Positions 16,856-25,532 of a stretch of DNA of 64,000 nt are shown piece by piece. Position 1 is the stretch's first letter. Each line of letters starts with the position of its first letter. The stretch is from Lysinibacillus sp. SGAir0095 (GTDB lineage Bacteria; Bacillota; Bacilli; Bacillales_A; Planococcaceae). The stretch lies in the NCBI RefSeq assembly GCF_005491425.1, contig NZ_CP028083.1, positions 1,450,001 to 1,514,000 of the forward strand, read 5' to 3'. The notes below the pieces were generated by a model. It made no database searches. It had not been told where the DNA came from and saw only the letters and a program-made list of their open reading frames with translations. The translations under genes were made by a program, and so were the position numbers.

Positions 16856-18112
16856 TTGAAAAAGAAGATTTGGATATTTAATCACTATGCAACCGGGATG
16901 TATATCGACCAAGATGGCCGACATTTTAATTTTGCTAAAAATTTACTTGAGCTCGGTCATGAACCCATCATTTTCTGCGCCTCAACAAGTCATAACTCAT
17001 ATGAAGAGATTGAACTGGGTGAAGAAAAATTCAAAACTGACCAAGCAGAAAATATCCCTTTTGTTTTTGTCAAAACACCCCGCTATACAGGAAATGGCGT
17101 ACAAAGAGTCAAGAATATGCTTGCTTTCTATCGCAATCTTTTTCCTGTTGCAAAAGAATATGCAAAAAATCATGGGAAACCAGCGTGTATTATCGCGTCC
17201 AGTGTCCATCCCCTAACGCTCATTGCAGGCATTAAAATTGCAAAAGAATTAGGCGTTCCATGTCTATGTGAAATAAGAGATTTATGGCCTGAATCACTCG
17301 TAACCTATGGCATTATCAATAGAAGTAATCTCTTAACCAAGGTCATGTATCTGGGTGAGAAGTGGATCTATAAAAAAGCCGATAAATTAATTTTTACGAT
17401 GGAGGGCGGAAAAGATTACATCGTTGAGAGGGGGTGGGATTTAGAGAATGGTGGCCCGATTGATTTAACAAAAGTACACCATATCAATAACGGGGTTGAC
17501 CTAGGTAAGTTTCTTTATAGTATCGAGCATTATAATCTGAACGATGAGGATATTAGCAATAGCCACTATTTTAAGGTCGTCTATACAGGCTCCATCCGAA
17601 AGGCAAATAATGTACGAAAAATTGTTGAGATAGCGAGAATCATCCAAGAAAAAGGGGTTAACAACATACAATTTCTCATTTTTGGTGATGGACCAGATAA
17701 AGAGATATTAGAGAAATACTGTCTTGAAAAAGGAATCGATAATATTAAGTTTAAGGGCTTTGTAGGGAAAAAATATATCCCGTATATATTGTCCAAATCC
17801 AATTTAAATATTGTACAGCTATTCGATCAAAACGATTTAAAACGATTTGGGGCCAGCTTAAATAAAATGTTTGATTACTTTGCAAGTGGCACACCAACCA
17901 TTTCCGACTGTCTTTTCGGATATGATCTGATCAAAAAATATAACTGTGGAGTAGTCTTGGACAAAGCAACAGTGGACCAATTAGCAGATGCCATTATCGA
18001 GATTTCCAAAATGCCAAAACCGCAATATGAAGAGTATTGCAACAATGCACGAATTGCAGCACATGACTACGATTTTAAAGTGTTAACGAAAAAACTTGAA
18101 AATCTATTATAA
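16856..18112 (+). CDS. Glycosyltransferase family 4 (WbuB-like)
   Basis: This 418-residue GT-B enzyme has an N-terminal domain beginning KKIWIFNHYATGMYIDQDGR, as in WbuB-type sugar transferases, the CEIRDLWPESLV segment, and a C-terminal donor-binding half (YTGSIRKANNV; FGDGPDKEILEKY; NKMFDYFASGTPTI, which corresponds to the conserved acidic/PxxxYE-like region). It is expected to add an amino sugar to the lipid-linked intermediate in the cytosol. Start is TTG at 16856, with GAGGAG upstream. Confidence 0.85.
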   Translation: MKKKIWIFNHYATGMYIDQDGRHFNFAKNLLELGHEPIIFCASTSHNSYEEIELGEEKFKTDQAENIPFVFVKTPRYTGNGVQRVKNMLAFYRNLFPVAKEYAKNHGKPACIIASSVHPLTLIAGIKIAKELGVPCLCEIRDLWPESLVTYGIINRSNLLTKVMYLGEKWIYKKADKLIFTMEGGKDYIVERGWDLENGGPIDLTKVHHINNGVDLGKFLYSIEHYNLNDEDISNSHYFKVVYTGSIRKANNVRKIVEIARIIQEKGVNNIQFLIFGDGPDKEILEKYCLEKGIDNIKFKGFVGKKYIPYILSKSNLNIVQLFDQNDLKRFGASLNKMFDYFASGTPTISDCLFGYDLIKKYNCGVVLDKATVDQLADAIIEISKMPKPQYEEYCNNARIAAHDYDFKVLTKKLENLL

Positions 18113-18126
18113 AGAGGGGTAGTCGT

Positions 18127-19434
18127 ATGAGCGTTTTAAAGGAGAAAATATTGAGCAAGAACGCAACACTTGGTGTGATTGGATTGGGCTACGTTGGATT
18201 ACCCCTTGCTGTTGAAAAAGCAAAAGCAGGCTACAAAACAATTGGATTTGACATCCAAGAAGAACGAGTAGGAATGGTGAATGAGGGCATCAACTATATT
18301 GGGGATGTGGTAAATGAAGACCTCAGGGAAATAGTAGACGCCAATTTATTATTGGCTACTACGGATTTTGCACAAGTAGCAACGGCGGATTGTGTATGTA
18401 TCTGTGTTCCTACACCATTGGATAATTATAAACAACCTGATATTAGCTATGTAAAGGCGTCGGCAGAAAGCATTGTTCCTTATATGCATAAAGACATGAT
18501 GATTATTTTAGAATCGACAACATATCCAGGGACAACAGAGGAACTGCTTAAACCAATTTTTGAATCAACTGGCTTAATCTGCGGCAAAGATTTTTTCCTT
18601 GCCTTTTCGCCAGAACGAGTTGACCCTGGAAACTTGCACTATAAAACAAAAAATACACCAAAAGTTGTTGGTGGTGTAACAGAGATGTGTACAGATCTTG
18701 CGGCGACACTTTACGAGAGTATTTTAGAGGCACCCATTCATCGGGTTTCTACTCCTGCAATCGCCGAAATGGAAAAAATACTAGAGAACACTTATCGAAA
18801 TGTAAACATTGGGCTTGTGAATGAGTTAAGCATTTTATGCAACAAAATGGGCATTAATTTCTGGGAAGTGGTAGAGGCGGCAAAATCCAAACCCTATGGA
18901 TTTCAAGCTTTTTACCCTGGACCAGGCCTAGGGGGACATTGCATTCCGTTAGATCCATATTATTTATCGTGGAAAGCACGAGAATATGGCTTCCATACAT
19001 CCATGATTGAATCCTCCATGATCATCAATGACCGAATGCCGGAATATTGTGTAGAGCGAGCAAGTAAAATACTAAATAAAAATAAAATCGCCTTACACGG
19101 ATCTAAGATTCTCGTATTAGGTGTCGCTTATAAGCAAGACATCGATGATTACCGGGAAAGTCCAGCTCTCAAAGTGATTGAATGCTTGGAAAAAGAGGGA
19201 GCAGAAGTGCTATTTTACGACCCTTATATCCTTGAATATTACGATAAGGGTGTTCCTAAAAAAGGTGAACCCTACTTAACGGCGGAGCTAATCGTCGGAG
19301 CAGATCTTGTGATGATTACGACGGCTCATACAACATTGGATTACAATTATATCCAGCAACATGCGAAGGTTATTTTTGACACAAAGAACGCAATGGTAGA
19401 TGTACAATATCGAGAAAATATTGAATTATTATAA
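18127..19434 (+). CDS. UDP-N-acetylglucosamine 6-dehydrogenase (WbpA-like)
   Basis: The 435-residue NAD-dependent nucleotide-sugar dehydrogenase shows GVIGLGYVGLPLAVEKA (NAD site), TSPERVDPG-type SPERVDPGN, the central EMEKILENTYRNVNIGL, and GPGLGGHCIPLDPYYL with the catalytic Cys. It oxidises C6 of UDP-GlcNAc (or ManNAc) to the uronic acid in two steps. The WbpB- and WbpE-like genes nearby favour UDP-GlcNAc as substrate. It starts 15 bases after the preceding stop behind AGAGGGG. Confidence 0.92.
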   Translation: MSVLKEKILSKNATLGVIGLGYVGLPLAVEKAKAGYKTIGFDIQEERVGMVNEGINYIGDVVNEDLREIVDANLLLATTDFAQVATADCVCICVPTPLDNYKQPDISYVKASAESIVPYMHKDMMIILESTTYPGTTEELLKPIFESTGLICGKDFFLAFSPERVDPGNLHYKTKNTPKVVGGVTEMCTDLAATLYESILEAPIHRVSTPAIAEMEKILENTYRNVNIGLVNELSILCNKMGINFWEVVEAAKSKPYGFQAFYPGPGLGGHCIPLDPYYLSWKAREYGFHTSMIESSMIINDRMPEYCVERASKILNKNKIALHGSKILVLGVAYKQDIDDYRESPALKVIECLEKEGAEVLFYDPYILEYYDKGVPKKGEPYLTAELIVGADLVMITTAHTTLDYNYIQQHAKVIFDTKNAMVDVQYRENIELL

Positions 19435-19444
19435 AGGAGCGCCT

Positions 19445-20173
19445 ATGGAATTTACAATCGACGCCTATGTGAATTTATTGGAATTGTTGAAAGAACGAGA
19501 GTTCAGCTTTTGCTTCTATGAAGATGAGTGTGACCAAAAATCCGTCATACTTAGACATGATGTAGATTTCTCCATAGACAAAGCCTTGGAAATCGCAAAA
19601 ATAGAATCTAGGAACGGTGTAAAATCAACGTATTTTATCCTATTATCGACTAATTTCTATAACGTTTTTTCAAAACAGTCCTATGAAAAATTACACCAAA
19701 TCATTGATTTAGGCCATGAGATAGGGTTACATTTCGATGAAACACGATACGAGATTACTACCATTGGAGAAATGAAACAGTATGTTGAAAAAGAAGCAGC
19801 CATTCTCGAAAATTTACTAAACACGAAAGTTAGAGTCGTTTCAATGCATCGTCCCTCAAAGTTCACTTTAAACAACGACATACAATTTGACCAACTAATC
19901 AACTCCTACTCCAAAAAATACTTTAAAGAAATGAAATATGTATCTGATTCAAGAATGCATTGGCGAGAAGACCCAATGGAAGCAATTGAATCCAATCAAT
20001 ATGAAAAATTGCATATCCTGACACATCCTTTCTGGTATTCCACTGAAAATGAAGCAATGGATGTTAAGCTGCTGGAATTTATGAAAAATGCAGTAACGGA
20101 AAGATTTGATTTTATAAATGATAATTTTAGAGATTTAGAACAGGTGATTAGCAGGAAGGAGATCGTCATTTGA
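19445..20173 (+). CDS. NodB-like polysaccharide deacetylase family protein
   Basis: The start is placed at ATG 19445 after AAAGGAG; a longer frame would overlap the dehydrogenase and has no ribosome site. The 242-residue protein carries the deacetylase metal motif VILRHDVDFSIDKALEIA (HDVD), an HEIGLHFDET segment with the paired His, and late MHRPS and HPFWYS elements. This is a divergent short member often found in surface-polysaccharide loci. It may remove an N-acetyl group from a sugar, creating an amine for acylation by the neighbouring transferases. Activity is inferred. Confidence 0.75.
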   Translation: MEFTIDAYVNLLELLKEREFSFCFYEDECDQKSVILRHDVDFSIDKALEIAKIESRNGVKSTYFILLSTNFYNVFSKQSYEKLHQIIDLGHEIGLHFDETRYEITTIGEMKQYVEKEAAILENLLNTKVRVVSMHRPSKFTLNNDIQFDQLINSYSKKYFKEMKYVSDSRMHWREDPMEAIESNQYEKLHILTHPFWYSTENEAMDVKLLEFMKNAVTERFDFINDNFRDLEQVISRKEIVI

Positions 20174-21084
20174 TTCCTGTAAAAGAGATACTCGATTTCT
20201 TGAATTCTGCTAATTTGCCTTACGCATATATTGGCGATGAAGATCTTTCCATCAACAGCTACGCGTCACTTGAGAAAACGGATCGAAACAAAATCTCCTG
20301 GATTAAAGATGAAACAAAAATTGGCGCTGTTTACGAAAAGGATATTAGTGAATCATTAATCGTAGTCGGAAGATTTGATACAAGCAGTCTAGTAAACGGG
20401 AATCTCATCCTATGCGAGAATCCAAAACAAGTGTTTTTTACCATACTGGATGCTTTTTTCAACAACAAATCAAAGTCAGCATATACTAGTCCCACATCGA
20501 TTGTGGAAACAACGCACATCGGTCGGAACGTCAGAATCGGTCACTCCTGCTATATCGGTCCTGAAGTGGTAATAGGCGATAACGTAGAAATCAAACATCA
20601 TGTCTCCATTGAAGGAAAAGTAACCATCGGAAAAAATACTACCATCAATTCAGGGGTAGTGATGGGGGCGGATGGTTTCGGATACTTTCAAGATTTAGAG
20701 GGAACAAATGTAAAGGTACCGCATTTCGGTGGGATTGTGATTGGAGAAAAAGTTGAAATAGGTGCGAATACTTGTATTAACAGAGGCACATTGGATGATA
20801 CGAAAATAGGAAATAATGTTAAGATTAATAACCTTTGTCATATCGGACATAATGTCATCGTAGAGGAGAATGTGTTGCTCGGCGCATTATCAAGTATTTC
20901 TGGAAGTGTCCGAGTAAAGAGAAATGTCTATATTGCTCCTGCTGTAACGATTCTCAACCAGCTTTCAATTGGGGAAAATAGTTTTATCGGGGCAGGTTCT
21001 GTCGTCGTAAAAGATGTGGAAGATCATGTCGTTGTTGTGGGGGTTCCTGGGAAAATAACAAAAAGACTCGAGGTTGAGCATTGA
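20170..21084 (+). CDS. LpxD-like hexapeptide acyltransferase, proposed WbpD-step enzyme
   Basis: The 304-residue protein has a 90-residue N-terminal domain like the uridine-binding domain of LpxD, then a left-handed beta-helix of repeated hexapeptides (IGRNVRIGHSCYIGPEVVIG). The LpxD-type block GADGFGYFQD, PHFGGIVIGEKVEIGANTCI, and the catalytic-His region CHIGHNVIVEENVLLG follow. It starts at TTG, overlapping the previous stop by four bases (TTGA), with AGGAG upstream. Since the host makes no lipid A, it probably N-acylates the C3 amine of the 2,3-diamino uronate made by the WbpB/WbpE-like enzymes. Confidence 0.8.
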   Translation: MIPVKEILDFLNSANLPYAYIGDEDLSINSYASLEKTDRNKISWIKDETKIGAVYEKDISESLIVVGRFDTSSLVNGNLILCENPKQVFFTILDAFFNNKSKSAYTSPTSIVETTHIGRNVRIGHSCYIGPEVVIGDNVEIKHHVSIEGKVTIGKNTTINSGVVMGADGFGYFQDLEGTNVKVPHFGGIVIGEKVEIGANTCINRGTLDDTKIGNNVKINNLCHIGHNVIVEENVLLGALSSISGSVRVKRNVYIAPAVTILNQLSIGENSFIGAGSVVVKDVEDHVVVVGVPGKITKRLEVEH

Positions 21085-22181
21085 CAAATTTAAAATATGC
21101 GATTATTGGATGCGGAAGAATTTCACCCAATCATATAGCAGCAGCAGTGGATAATCAGCTAGACATCGTCGCGCTATGTGATCTGGAAGAACAGAAAATG
21201 GATGACATAATGTCGAACTTCCATTTACCAAATTCGGTTCAAAAATATGTAGATTATAAAGAAATGCTGGCATATGAAAAACTTGATTTAGTCGCCATTT
21301 GTACAGAAAGTGGAAAACACGGTCAAATCGCTCTGGATTGCCTTGATGCAGGGGTCAACTTAATCATTGAAAAACCAATCGCCCTCTCTTTAGAAGAAGC
21401 TGATCAGATCATCGAACTTGCAAGGGCGAATAATCTAAAGGTGAGTGCATGTCATCAAAATCGATTTAATAAGTCCGTACAGAAAATGCGTGAGGCAGTA
21501 GTGGATGGACGCTTCGGAAAGCTTCTGCATGGAACTGCACACATTCGCTGGAACCGTGGTGAAGGTTATTACAAGCAAGCCTCATGGCGTGGTACTTGGG
21601 AGCAAGATGGCGGCGCGCTAATGAATCAATGTATCCATAATATTGATCTCTTAAGATGGATGATGGGTGATGAAATCGTCGAAGTAATTGGCATGACCGA
21701 TAATTTACTCCATGACTATATCGAGGGAGAAGATTTAGGTATGGCCTTGATCAGGTTTGCAAATGGCAGCTATGGCATCATTGAAGGGACAACCAATATT
21801 TATCCTCAAAATTTAGAAGAAGCTCTCTATATTTTTGGGGAGCAGGGTACAGCAAAACTCGGTGGAAAGTCAGTGAACCTAATTGAAGAATGGTTGTTTG
21901 CAGATCACTTGGACGCTTCAGAAGAAGTCAAAACAGCTTACTCAGAAGACCCGCCTACAGTTTATGGGTTCGGGCATACACCGCTTTATACAGATGTTGT
22001 CCATGCAATTGAATATGACCTAGAGCCCTATGTGACAGCTGAAGATGGGAGGAGAGCATTGGAGTTAGTCCTTGCCATTTATAAATCCTCATCTGAAAAA
22101 AGAAGTGTCCAACTCCCATTAGACAGTGTGTGTACAATCGATTTCAAACCAACGATTAGTCGGGCTGGAGGAACTTCATGA
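21081..22181 (+). CDS. Gfo/Idh/MocA oxidoreductase, WbpB/WlbA-like
   Basis: The 366-residue enzyme starts at TTG inside a TTGA overlap. It has the NAD motif YAIIGCGRISPNHIAAA, the EKPIALSLEEAD signature, and the CHQNRFNKSVQKMREAV and ALMNQCIHNIDLLRWMMGD blocks characteristic of WlbA/WbpB. It oxidises C3 of UDP-GlcNAc uronate to the 3-keto sugar, consuming the product of the upstream dehydrogenase and feeding the aminotransferase at 23174. Confidence 0.88.
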   Translation: MTNLKYAIIGCGRISPNHIAAAVDNQLDIVALCDLEEQKMDDIMSNFHLPNSVQKYVDYKEMLAYEKLDLVAICTESGKHGQIALDCLDAGVNLIIEKPIALSLEEADQIIELARANNLKVSACHQNRFNKSVQKMREAVVDGRFGKLLHGTAHIRWNRGEGYYKQASWRGTWEQDGGALMNQCIHNIDLLRWMMGDEIVEVIGMTDNLLHDYIEGEDLGMALIRFANGSYGIIEGTTNIYPQNLEEALYIFGEQGTAKLGGKSVNLIEEWLFADHLDASEEVKTAYSEDPPTVYGFGHTPLYTDVVHAIEYDLEPYVTAEDGRRALELVLAIYKSSSEKRSVQLPLDSVCTIDFKPTISRAGGTS

Positions 22182-23089
22182 CGGACCGAGAAAAATACCG
22201 CCAATTTAGTGAAACAGAAAAAACCATTCCGTTATTTTCAAAAGGCTGGTGGATGGACGCGGTTTGCCAAGAAAATTGGGATGCCATCTTAATCGAAGAA
22301 AATGGTCAAGTGGTTGCATCTTTACCATACTATCTCGCTATATCAGAGGAAAGAAAAGAAATACAAAAGGCGATTTTAACCCAGACAAACGGAATCTGGA
22401 TGGCTTATCCGACAAACCAAAAATATGAAAAAAAACTCGCATATGAAACGAAGCTAATGAATCTCGTCATAGATGAAATCGAACAACTTGAATTAGCTAA
22501 ATACCAGCAATATTTCCATTACTCCATCACTAACTGGCTTCCTTTTTACTGGCGCGGCTACTCCCAAACGACAAGATATACGTATGTCATCCAAAACACC
22601 AAGAATTTAGAAGGGGTCTATCAAAATTTCAGTTCAAACATCCGGAAATGCATTCGTAAAGCTATGAAACTAGTAGAAATAAAAGAGGACATCGAAATAG
22701 AGGAATTCTACCACTTAAATAAATTGACTTTCGAACGGCAAGATTTGGAGATTCCTTATTCCTACGACGTTGTGAAAAGATTGGATGAGGAATGCAAGAA
22801 AAGAAATGCATGTAAAACCTACTATTGTGTGGATGAGCATGATCAGATCCATTCAGCAATCTATTTTGTGTGGGATGAGGACTCGGTTTATTACTTAATG
22901 TCAGGGTCTAATCCAGATTTTCGGCACACCCAATCCCTGACGCTGTTATTATATGAAGGCATTAAATTAGCCAATAAGCTGAATAAACAGTTTAACTTTG
23001 AAGGCAGCATGAAAAAAAAGATCGAACATCACTTCCGACAATTCGGCGCAGAGCAGATGCCCTATCATAATATTTATAAAACGTATTAA
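22178..23089 (+). CDS. GNAT/FemAB-like acyltransferase
   Basis: This 303-residue protein overlaps the oxidoreductase stop by ATGA. It has the GNAT layout seen in BioF2-like transferases: LFSKGWWMDAVC near the N-terminus, FSSNIRKCIRKAMKLVEI, CVDEHDQIHSAIYFVWDEDS, and FNFEGSMKKKIEHHFRQFGA near the end. It resembles, at the level of architecture, the protein at 8605. A role in acylating a sugar amine or hydroxyl of the repeat unit is inferred from context. Confidence 0.75.
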   Translation: MTDREKYRQFSETEKTIPLFSKGWWMDAVCQENWDAILIEENGQVVASLPYYLAISEERKEIQKAILTQTNGIWMAYPTNQKYEKKLAYETKLMNLVIDEIEQLELAKYQQYFHYSITNWLPFYWRGYSQTTRYTYVIQNTKNLEGVYQNFSSNIRKCIRKAMKLVEIKEDIEIEEFYHLNKLTFERQDLEIPYSYDVVKRLDEECKKRNACKTYYCVDEHDQIHSAIYFVWDEDSVYYLMSGSNPDFRHTQSLTLLLYEGIKLANKLNKQFNFEGSMKKKIEHHFRQFGAEQMPYHNIYKTY

Positions 23090-23173
23090 GTGCTCCTTCA
23101 ACATTACTATTAGTAGATTGAATTATGGAAGTAAGAGAAGTGATAGATCTGAATTTAGGGGGGCAAAGAGACG

Positions 23174-24319
23174 ATGCAATTTAGAGATTTGCAGGCTCAA
23201 TATAAACTGTACAAAACAAAAATAGATCACGCGATTCAAAACGTCTTGGCGGATGCACATTTTATAGAAGGAAAAGAAGTGAAAGAACTTGAAGAACAAC
23301 TGGCTGTCTATGTTGGAGTAAAGCATTGCATCACTTGTGCAAATGGAACAGATGCTTTGCAGCTTGCCTTAATGGCATGGGGGATTCAAGAGGGGGACGC
23401 TGTTTTTGTACCAGATTTTACTTACTTTGCAACAAGTGAAGTTGTTTCCCTATGTGGGGCTACTCCAATATTTGTAGACGTATGTCCCGATACATTTAAC
23501 ATGGACCCCGTTAAACTCGAACTAGCTATTCGTCAAACAATCGATGAAGGAAAGCTCAAGCCAAAGGTAATTATCCCGGTCGACTTATTTGGGTTACCTG
23601 CTGACTACGTGCAGATTGAAGAAATCGCCAGAACCTATTCCTTGTACGTTTTAGAAGACGGAGCCCAAGGATTTGGTGGAATGGTAAACAAAAAAAGAGC
23701 ATGTAGTTTTGGAGATGTGGCCACGACTTCCTTTTTCCCTGCGAAACCATTAGGCTGCTACGGAGATGGTGGGGCAATCTTTACCGATGATGATCAAGTT
23801 GCCGAACTCATCAAGTCATTGAAAAATCACGGAAAAGGCACGGACAAGTACGACAATATTCGTATTGGACTAAATTCTAGACTGGATACGATTCAGGCTG
23901 CAGTACTAAAAATAAAGCTGGAGGCATTTATTCAACATGAACTTGAGGATGTCAGCCGAATTTATGAGTACTATACGAATAAACTTCGTGTTTATGTTGA
24001 AGTGCCGATCATTCCGGATGGCTATACTTCTAGTTTTGCTCAATATACCATTAAATTAGAGAATCAGAAGCAAAGAGATGGCTTACAGGAATACCTAAAA
24101 CAAAATCATATTCCGAGCATGATTTACTATGCCAAACCAATGCATCAACAAGCTGCGTATGCGGATTTCCATTTAGAGGATCAGGATTTCACGGTTTCGA
24201 GTGAGCTTAGTAAACGTGTGCTTTCACTGCCCATGCATCCATATCTGACAGAGAATGAAATGGAGCAAGTCTCAAACACAATTATTCAGTATCTTGAAAA
24301 GAGTAAATTACTTCAATAG
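23174..24319 (+). CDS. DegT/DnrJ/EryC1 aminotransferase, WbpE-like
   Basis: The 381-residue PLP enzyme carries CANGTDALQLALMAWGIQ, the aspartate-containing LEDGAQGFGGMVNKKR, and TTSFFPAKPLGCYGDGGAIF, where the Lys in PAKPLG forms the Schiff base; this AKPLG form typifies WbpE and WlbC. It converts the 3-keto uronate from the WbpB-like enzyme into the 3-amino sugar. It is distinct from the PglE-like aminotransferase at 14286, so the locus makes two different amino sugars. Confidence 0.9.
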   Translation: MQFRDLQAQYKLYKTKIDHAIQNVLADAHFIEGKEVKELEEQLAVYVGVKHCITCANGTDALQLALMAWGIQEGDAVFVPDFTYFATSEVVSLCGATPIFVDVCPDTFNMDPVKLELAIRQTIDEGKLKPKVIIPVDLFGLPADYVQIEEIARTYSLYVLEDGAQGFGGMVNKKRACSFGDVATTSFFPAKPLGCYGDGGAIFTDDDQVAELIKSLKNHGKGTDKYDNIRIGLNSRLDTIQAAVLKIKLEAFIQHELEDVSRIYEYYTNKLRVYVEVPIIPDGYTSSFAQYTIKLENQKQRDGLQEYLKQNHIPSMIYYAKPMHQQAAYADFHLEDQDFTVSSELSKRVLSLPMHPYLTENEMEQVSNTIIQYLEKSKLLQ

Positions 24320-24345
24320 AAAAATTTAGATGGGAGGGAATTGGC

Positions 24346-25458
24346 ATAAAAAAAGTATGTCACATAACGAGTGTGCATCAAAGATATGATATAAGAATCT
24401 TTGAAAAGGAATGTAAATCACTCGTTAAAAGTGGGTTTGATGTATCGTTGATCGTGAATGATGATTTGCCTGACGAAGAAGTGGACAAGATTAAAATCTA
24501 TTCAACCAATTTTCAACCAAAGAACAGATTGAATCGAATGCTCAACTCAAACAAAAAAATATTCGAGAAAGCGCTGGAAGTGAATGCCGATATCTATCAC
24601 TTTCATGATCCGGAGCTACTGCCATTAGGAAATAAACTTAAAAAGTTAGGGAAAAGCGTCATTTTTGATTCACACGAAAATTACACAATTCAAATAAATG
24701 GAAAAGACTATATTCCAGCAATTCTTAGAAAAATTATTTCAAAGCTCTATTTCTATTACGAAACCTATTCCATAAGGAAGTACGATGCCGTTATTTTTCC
24801 CTGCACCTACAACTCCCAAGATCCTTTTGAAAATCGTGCTGTTCGAACAGTATTTATCGATAATTTTCCAATGCTGGAAGAACTCTATCATATCTTTGAC
24901 GAATCCACACATAAGGAAAAGGATGCGATTTGCTATGTGGGTACCTTAACTGAAGACCGGGGTATTACCAATATCATGGAAGCAGCCCACAAAGCAGAAG
25001 TCAAATTGGTATTAGGCGGTATTTTTACTTCGGAAAGTTATGAGCAGGAAGTAAATAATCGATCAGAGTTTTCCTGTGTCGATTATCGGGGTTATTTAAA
25101 TCGGAAAGAGGTACTCGAGATTTACCGCAAGTGTCAAATTGGTTTGTCCACGCTATTAAATGTAGGTCAGTATAATAAAGGGGATCACTTTCCAACAAAG
25201 GTCTATGAATATATGGCCATGGGCTTGCCAGTCATCCTGACAGATTCCAAGCATGTCAGAGAAGTGTTAAAGACGTACGAAATTGGTATTCCCGTCAATC
25301 CCGATGACCCTAAGGAAATTTCAGAAGCGATTTTGTACTTACTGAAGAACCCGGAACTCGCTAAAAAAATGGGGAAAGATGGCCGCTTAGCCATTAAGGA
25401 GAAATTTAACTGGGGCATCGAAGAGCAGAAATTAATTTCTTTATATGAAAGCTTGTAA
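24346..25458 (+). CDS. Glycosyltransferase family 4 with a probable non-canonical start codon
   Basis: The conserved N-terminus of these transferases, KKVCHITSVHQRYDIRIFEK, is complete only if translation starts at ATA (24346) or ATT (24340), six to eight bases after GGGAGGG. The first canonical codon in frame is GTG at 24373, which lacks a ribosome site and would cut off the first strand of the Rossmann fold. The rest is ordinary: HFHDPELLPLGNKLKKLG, IFDSHENYT, YVGTLTEDRG, and YEYMAMGLPVILTDSKHV in the donor site. About 370 residues. It adds a sugar to the growing repeat unit. Confidence 0.8.
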   Translation: MKKVCHITSVHQRYDIRIFEKECKSLVKSGFDVSLIVNDDLPDEEVDKIKIYSTNFQPKNRLNRMLNSNKKIFEKALEVNADIYHFHDPELLPLGNKLKKLGKSVIFDSHENYTIQINGKDYIPAILRKIISKLYFYYETYSIRKYDAVIFPCTYNSQDPFENRAVRTVFIDNFPMLEELYHIFDESTHKEKDAICYVGTLTEDRGITNIMEAAHKAEVKLVLGGIFTSESYEQEVNNRSEFSCVDYRGYLNRKEVLEIYRKCQIGLSTLLNVGQYNKGDHFPTKVYEYMAMGLPVILTDSKHVREVLKTYEIGIPVNPDDPKEISEAILYLLKNPELAKKMGKDGRLAIKEKFNWGIEEQKLISLYESL

Positions 25459-25532
25459 TGGATGAACTGATTATTAACGAAAGACACTAATGGAAATTCC
25501 AAATTTAATAAGTTAGAAGGTGGAGGCTACTT

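Noticed and set aside
19400-19444. Longer N-terminus for the deacetylase gene
   Set aside because: The extension overlaps the end of the dehydrogenase gene and lacks a ribosome site, whereas AAAGGAG stands before the ATG at 19445.
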